A DNA stretch of 9,058 nucleotides from Campylobacterota bacterium (GTDB taxonomy: Bacteria; Campylobacterota; Campylobacteria; Campylobacterales; JALSKU01): assembly GCA_013153915.1 (NCBI GenBank), contig JAADDL010000010.1:1-9058 (forward strand). Direction: 5' to 3'. Under the pieces are notes generated by a model. That model was given only the letters and a program-made list of their open reading frames with translations. It made no database searches and was not told the DNA's origin. How positions within the stretch are numbered: position 1 is the first letter of the stretch; every line of letters starts with the position of its first letter. A program made the translations under genes and the position numbers. Below, piece after piece: positions 5,840 to 9,058 of this stretch.

Positions 5840-6304
5840 ATGAATATCATAGAGGGAAAACTTAAAATAGATAAAAATAGCAAAGTTGCTATCATAAATA
5901 GTAGGTTTAATCACATAATTACCGATAGATTGACCGAAGGCGCTAAAGATGCCTTTATAAGACACGGAGGAGACGAAAAAAATCTTGACCTTATTTTGGT
6001 GCCGGGCGCTTTTGAGATACCTTTTGCGCTTGATAGGGTGCTTGCAAGCGGAAAGTATGACGGTGTTTGCTGTTTGGGTGCGGTTATAAGGGGAAGCACT
6101 CCTCACTTTGACTATGTTGCCGCCGAAGCGACTAAGGGTATAGCAAATACGACTTTGAGATATAAAACACCGGTTACATTCGGCGTGTTAACGACCGATA
6201 CTATAGAGCAAGCCATCGAAAGAGCCGGTAGCAAAGCCGGCAATAAAGGCTTCGAGTCTATGATAGGACTTATAGAGTTGATAGATCTATATAAGAGTAT
6301 ATAA
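5840..6304 (+). CDS. ribH: 6,7-dimethyl-8-ribityllumazine synthase
   Basis: Penultimate step of riboflavin synthesis: joins 5-amino-6-ribitylaminouracil with 3,4-dihydroxy-2-butanone 4-phosphate. The 154 residues are the standard length. Visible features are the substrate-ring contacts SRFNHIIT (21-28), the strand/loop VPGAFEIPFAL (54-64), CLGAVIRGSTPHFDYV (78-93) with catalytic His89, GVLTTDTIEQA (115-125) and the phosphate-binding RAGSKAGNKG (128-137). AAGGAA at 5829-5834 precedes the ATG by five bases. Its stop overlaps the nusB start in TAATG. No FMN riboswitch can fit in the 14-bp gap upstream, so expression probably follows the kdsA promoter. Confidence 0.97.
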   Translation: MNIIEGKLKIDKNSKVAIINSRFNHIITDRLTEGAKDAFIRHGGDEKNLDLILVPGAFEIPFALDRVLASGKYDGVCCLGAVIRGSTPHFDYVAAEATKGIANTTLRYKTPVTFGVLTTDTIEQAIERAGSKAGNKGFESMIGLIELIDLYKSI

Positions 6305-6720
6305 TGGCTACACGACATCAAGTCAGAGAAACGGTCGTATCTTTATTGTACGCATACGATATCGGTAATGAAGAGATAGGTAAATTTGAAGATACCGTGC
6401 TTGAGGAGAAAAAGATACGAAACAAGCAAAAAGAGTTTGCGCTGGAACTACTAAACGGAGTGCTTGAAAATCTCGAAGAGATAGATAGTGAGATAGATAA
6501 ACACTTAAAAGAGTGGAATATCAAAGAGATAGGTCATGTCGAAAGAGCGATATTGAGACTGGGTACCTATGAATTGATGGATAAAAAAAATGACGATGCG
6601 GTCGTCATAAACGAAGCCATAGAGTTATCCAAGACGCTTTGTTCGGATAATGTACCCAAGTTTGTAAACGGGGTGCTTGGCTCTATTCAGAAAGATTTAA
6701 AATCCAAAAGGAGTAGATAA
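6304..6720 (+). CDS. nusB: Transcription antitermination factor NusB
   Basis: Small all-helical RNA-binding protein that pairs with NusE (ribosomal protein S10) on boxA RNA to keep RNA polymerase elongating through rRNA operons. The 138 residues match the family. It starts with the Arg-bearing N-terminal motif TRHQVRETVVSLLYAYD (3-19), has the central IGHVERAILRLGTYEL (76-91) and VVINEAIELSK (100-110), and ends with DNVPKFVNGVLGSI (115-128), all canonical. Its ATG shares a base with the ribH stop (TAATG), a coupling of ribH and nusB found in many bacteria. The basic tail KSKRSR is unremarkable. Confidence 0.96.
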   Translation: MATRHQVRETVVSLLYAYDIGNEEIGKFEDTVLEEKKIRNKQKEFALELLNGVLENLEEIDSEIDKHLKEWNIKEIGHVERAILRLGTYELMDKKNDDAVVINEAIELSKTLCSDNVPKFVNGVLGSIQKDLKSKRSR

Positions 6721-6723
6721 GTT

Positions 6724-7407
6724 ATGAAGCTATGTGTTGCATTGGATTTGCCGACATTGGAGGAAAATTTAAACTTGGCAAATATGCTAAAAGAGTTTGA
6801 TATTTGGTTAAAGGTCGGATTTAGAAGCTACATAAGAGACGGCAAGAAGATAATCGAAGAGTTAAAAAGCATCAATCCCAACTTCAAAATCTTTTTGGAC
6901 TTAAAAATATACGACATACCCAATACCATGGCGGATGCCGCAAGCGAAATATCGGAATTGGGAGTGGATATGTTTAATATACACATATCAAGCGGGGCGC
7001 AAGCCATGAAAGCGGTAATGCAAAGGATAAGCAATAAAAAAGATAGACCGCTTGTGCTTGGAGTTTCCGTTTTGACGAGTTTTGATAATCAAACATTTAA
7101 AAAGATATACGGCTCCACTATAGAAAAAAAGAGTGAGGTTTTCGCTAAAAAAGCCTATGAATGCAAGCTTGACGGTATTGTGTGTTCGGCTTATGAAAGC
7201 AAGGATATAAAAGAGTTGACAAAGCCTGAGTTTTTAACTTTGACTCCAGGTATTAGACCGTTTGGAGAGGATAGCAACGATCAAAAAAGGGTAGCAAATC
7301 TCGAGATAGCCAAAGAGAATTTGGTGGATTTTATCGTTGTCGGAAGACCGATATATCTAAATAGCGACCCAAGAGGCGTGGTGCAAAAAATTTTAAAAAG
7401 GATTTAA
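6724..7407 (+). CDS. pyrF: Orotidine 5'-phosphate decarboxylase
   Basis: Last step of de novo UMP synthesis, decarboxylating OMP without a cofactor. The 227 residues form one TIM barrel of group I size. The start CVALDLPT (4-11) holds the first substrate contacts, and Lys30 in WLKVGF fits the conserved lysine of the second strand. The catalytic array LDLKIYDIPNT (58-68) provides Asp59, Lys61 and Asp64 in the DxKxxDIPNT signature. The phosphate grip is TPGIRP (174-179) and VGRPIY (206-211). AAGGAG at 6708-6713, inside the end of nusB, lies ten bases before the ATG. The stop is one base before the next gene's ATG, so it is part of the same operon. Confidence 0.97.
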   Translation: MKLCVALDLPTLEENLNLANMLKEFDIWLKVGFRSYIRDGKKIIEELKSINPNFKIFLDLKIYDIPNTMADAASEISELGVDMFNIHISSGAQAMKAVMQRISNKKDRPLVLGVSVLTSFDNQTFKKIYGSTIEKKSEVFAKKAYECKLDGIVCSAYESKDIKELTKPEFLTLTPGIRPFGEDSNDQKRVANLEIAKENLVDFIVVGRPIYLNSDPRGVVQKILKRI

Positions 7408-7408
7408 G

Positions 7409-8890
7409 ATGGGTAAGAAGTTTTTAATAGGTTTAGTTTTAGTGATGACGACTATCATCGTCGTGCTTGTCGCGCTGATAATGTCTTTTGACCTAAATAA
7501 ATATAAACCCGTCATAGAAAAAAAAGTTTATGAGGCAACGGGAAAAGAGCTAAAGATAAACGGCAAGATAGGATTGTCATTGTCGCCTTTTGGTATCAGC
7601 ATCAACGATATCGTCGTAAAAAACCCTAAAGGTTTTAGTCAAAACAACATGTTTGAGATGAAAAAAGCCGCCGTATCTTTAGAGCTTAAACCTCTTTTGA
7701 ATAAGCAAGTCAAAGTAAAATATGTCAAGTTGATAGATATCAATCTTTTGGTGGAAAAAAATAAAAAAGGTATCCTAAATCTTTCCGTCACAAAAAAAGA
7801 TAATAAAACAAAAAAGATAGAAAAAGAGGCTAAACCAAACAAAGAAAAAGTTAAGTTGCCTCAAGTCAATGTTAACAAAGTGTTGGTTGAAAATGTCAAT
7901 ATAATATATGACGATAGACAAGGCGGTGTAAAAGCAAAAATCGACGGGTTGAATTTGAGTGTAAACGATATATCTTTCAAAGACAATAAGGATATATTAA
8001 AAGCTATAGCGCTAAAAGGATTGCTTACTATAAACGATATCAAATACGATAGATATGTACTAAAAGATATCTCCGCAAATTTTAAATTTAAAGATAAGAT
8101 AGCTACTATAGACCCGATGAAGCTTACGACTTTCGGCTCTCAAGCGGTAGGAAAACTCATATATAATATGCAAAAAAAAGAGCCTAGAATATATATCCAA
8201 GAGCATATAGCCAAGTTTGACCTAAAAGAGATATCTAAAGAGTTTATAAAGTATAAAAATATCTCTCTTGAAGGGTTTGTTAAAACTGATATGAAACTCT
8301 CTATGGTCGGAACAAATCCAAAACTCATAAAAAGAACTCTAAGTGGTAGTGTCTATGTTGACGGAAAAGATTTCGGTATAAGAGGGGTGGATTTAAATCA
8401 AATTCTTCAAAGCTACGATAAGATAAAAAAAGTAAACAAGAAAAATATCGGTTCGTTTTTGCTGGATGCGGCGTCCTCAAAAGGAGGAGTGATATCCGGT
8501 ATTGGAGAGGGCAAAACTACGGCGGTTAAAAGATTGGTTATAGACGCTCCTATAAAAAGAGGGGTTGCCGTCTTGAAAGATGTGGCACTTTCTACGGGCA
8601 AATATAGGATAGCCGTAAAAGGAAAGTTGGATTTGTACGGGGAAAAGTTCTTGGGAGTAACGGTCGCCTTCTTGGATAAAAAAGGTTGTGCTAAAATATC
8701 TCAAAAGATACAAGGTACCTTCTTTAAGCCTATAATCAAGCTCGATACTTCGACTTTAACTTCGGGTGTAGTTCAAGGAGCCGTCAAATCGCTTCTTGGC
8801 TCGTTTGGCAACATGATACCGGGCGCAACATCGGCAACGAAAAAGAAAACTACTAAGTGTAAAGTTTTTTACAACGGAGTTGTAAAGTAG
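7409..8890 (+). CDS. AsmA-like protein, N-terminally membrane-anchored
   Basis: Predicted inner-membrane protein with a large periplasmic part, 493 residues (E. coli AsmA has about 617). A signal-anchor follows MGKK at about residues 5-27. It is followed by FDLNKYKPVIEKKVYEATGK (27-46) and IGLSLSPFGISINDIVVKNP (54-73), the classic AsmA N-terminal repeat pattern. A strongly Lys-rich, probably flexible stretch spans 128-150. Beta-rich, AsmA-C-like sequence fills about 280-440 (KLSMVGTNPKLIKRTLSGSV, then GISGIG-like turns, then KGKLDLYG at 404-411). Only two cysteines are seen, Cys427 and Cys484, which could form a periplasmic disulfide. AsmA-like proteins (AsmA, TamB, YhdP, YdbH) are linked to outer-membrane lipid homeostasis, with bridge-type lipid transport proposed for several. 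AAGGA at 7398-7402 is a good ribosome site. It is the last gene of the run; exact function is unknown. Confidence 0.8.
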   Translation: MGKKFLIGLVLVMTTIIVVLVALIMSFDLNKYKPVIEKKVYEATGKELKINGKIGLSLSPFGISINDIVVKNPKGFSQNNMFEMKKAAVSLELKPLLNKQVKVKYVKLIDINLLVEKNKKGILNLSVTKKDNKTKKIEKEAKPNKEKVKLPQVNVNKVLVENVNIIYDDRQGGVKAKIDGLNLSVNDISFKDNKDILKAIALKGLLTINDIKYDRYVLKDISANFKFKDKIATIDPMKLTTFGSQAVGKLIYNMQKKEPRIYIQEHIAKFDLKEISKEFIKYKNISLEGFVKTDMKLSMVGTNPKLIKRTLSGSVYVDGKDFGIRGVDLNQILQSYDKIKKVNKKNIGSFLLDAASSKGGVISGIGEGKTTAVKRLVIDAPIKRGVAVLKDVALSTGKYRIAVKGKLDLYGEKFLGVTVAFLDKKGCAKISQKIQGTFFKPIIKLDTSTLTSGVVQGAVKSLLGSFGNMIPGATSATKKKTTKCKVFYNGVVK

Positions 8891-8891
8891 C

Positions 8892-8919
8892 AAACAGACC
8901 CTCTTGCGGGGGTCTGTTT
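8892..8919 (+). terminator. Hairpin terminator after the AsmA-like gene, ending the kdsA operon
   Basis: Ten perfect pairs AAACAGACCC / GGGTCTGTTT, extended inward by one G-T and one C-G pair to a TTGC loop. It starts one base after the TAG stop. The descending arm ends in GTTTAAG, giving a short T-tract, and the A-run at the foot pairs with those T residues, a common arrangement that allows function in both directions. It separates the operon from the tRNA promoter. Confidence 0.85.
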
Positions 8920-8936
8920 AAGTAAAGTATTATATA

Positions 8937-8950
8937 GTTTTTTATATAAT
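8937..8950 (+). promoter_or_regulatory. Promoter of the tRNA-Ser gene
   Basis: A T-run at 8938-8943 leads into TATAAT at 8945-8950, the same T-rich plus -10 layout as elsewhere in the window. The expected start near 8957 leaves an 11-base 5' leader to be removed by RNase P before the mature end at 8968. Confidence 0.6.
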
Positions 8951-8967
8951 CACATTCTAAATTTTAC

Positions 8968-9058
8968 GGACAGGTGGGTGAGCTGGCTGAAACCACATCC
9001 CTGCTAAGGATGCGTACTGGCAACGGTACCGAGGGTTCGAATCCCTCCCTGTCCGCCA
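8968..9058 (+). tRNA. tRNA-Ser, anticodon GCU (reads AGC and AGU)
   Basis: The complete gene is 91 bases with encoded CCA (9056-9058). The acceptor stem GGACAGG (8968-8974) pairs with CCTGTCC (9048-9054), with discriminator G9055 as usual for serine tRNAs. The anticodon stem CATCC (8996-9000) pairs with GGATG (9008-9012) around the loop CTGCTAA, with GCT at 9003-9005. The T arm is GAGGG / CCCTC around TTCGAAT. A long variable arm containing GTAC and GGTACC marks it as a class II tRNA, which fits serine. The window stops at its last base, so a tandem tRNA or an attachment site beyond it cannot be assessed. Confidence 0.96.

Noticed and set aside
5414..6106. 230-codon open frame on the minus strand across the PatB/MalY-type and ribH genes
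   Set aside because: It runs across the boundary of two well-recognised genes on the other strand, has no recognisable domain and no good ribosome site; AT-rich DNA yields such frames by chance.
6476..6500. Short direct repeat GAGATAGATAGTGAGATAGAT in nusB (quoted in part: GAGATAGAT twice)
   Set aside because: It encodes the acidic helix segment EIDSEID and fits ordinary coding sequence; there is no sign of a repeat array.
1..9058. CRISPR arrays, insertion sequences, prophage or toxin-antitoxin genes
   Set aside because: No repeat-spacer pattern, terminal inverted repeats, transposase or integrase motifs, or small paired orphan genes were seen; almost all sequence is accounted for by recognised genes.

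Overview
The window is AT-rich, densely packed bacterial chromosome that most resembles a member of the Campylobacterota (the former Epsilonproteobacteria). Three things point there. The gene run kdsA-(aminotransferase)-ribH-nusB-pyrF contains the kdsA-ribH-nusB-pyrF order familiar from that phylum. The KdsA is of the metal-dependent type. Several gaps carry a -10 box TATAAT preceded by a T-run and GG (for example TTTTTTGGCTATAAT at 2331-2345), the promoter style of Campylobacter and Helicobacter rather than a -35/-10 pair. The genus cannot be fixed from sequence alone; Sulfurimonas-like or Arcobacter-like relatives are plausible.

Layout. 1-90 is the tail of an ArsC/Spx-type (thioredoxin-fold, YffB-like) gene. 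It runs directly into an AraC-family regulator (87-803) whose only well-placed start is the non-standard codon ATA, in an ATAA stop/start overlap. A LysE/RhtB-type exporter follows (850-1470); its perfect -10 box lies only six bases before the ATG, which suggests a leaderless mRNA. A 12-bp perfect hairpin separates it from a convergent small mechanosensitive channel gene (mscS family, 1498-2301, minus). A 76-bp divergent promoter region then leads to a queuosine-precursor transporter of the YhhQ family (TTG start) and, 10 bp on, long-form hisG.

From 3812 an extended -10 promoter appears to drive a tight run: kdsA, a PatB/MalY-type PLP enzyme (ATGA overlap with kdsA), ribH, nusB (TAATG overlap with ribH), pyrF and an AsmA-like membrane-anchored protein. 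A strong hairpin terminator ends the run at 8892-8919. The window closes with a promoter and a complete tRNA-Ser(GCU) whose encoded CCA is the last three bases.

How the genes fit together. The run mixes LPS inner-core precursor synthesis (KdsA), riboflavin synthesis (RibH), rRNA antitermination (NusB), UMP synthesis (PyrF) and probably outer-membrane or envelope maintenance (AsmA-like), so it is a growth-linked housekeeping operon with one metabolic outsider, the PatB/MalY enzyme. The left part is accessory: a regulator/exporter pair and an osmotic safety valve. No mobile element, CRISPR array, phage gene or large repeat is visible, and there is no gene-free stretch over 300 bases. I see no wholly new multi-gene system; the most unusual signals are the ATA start of the AraC-type gene and the likely leaderless lysE-type mRNA.
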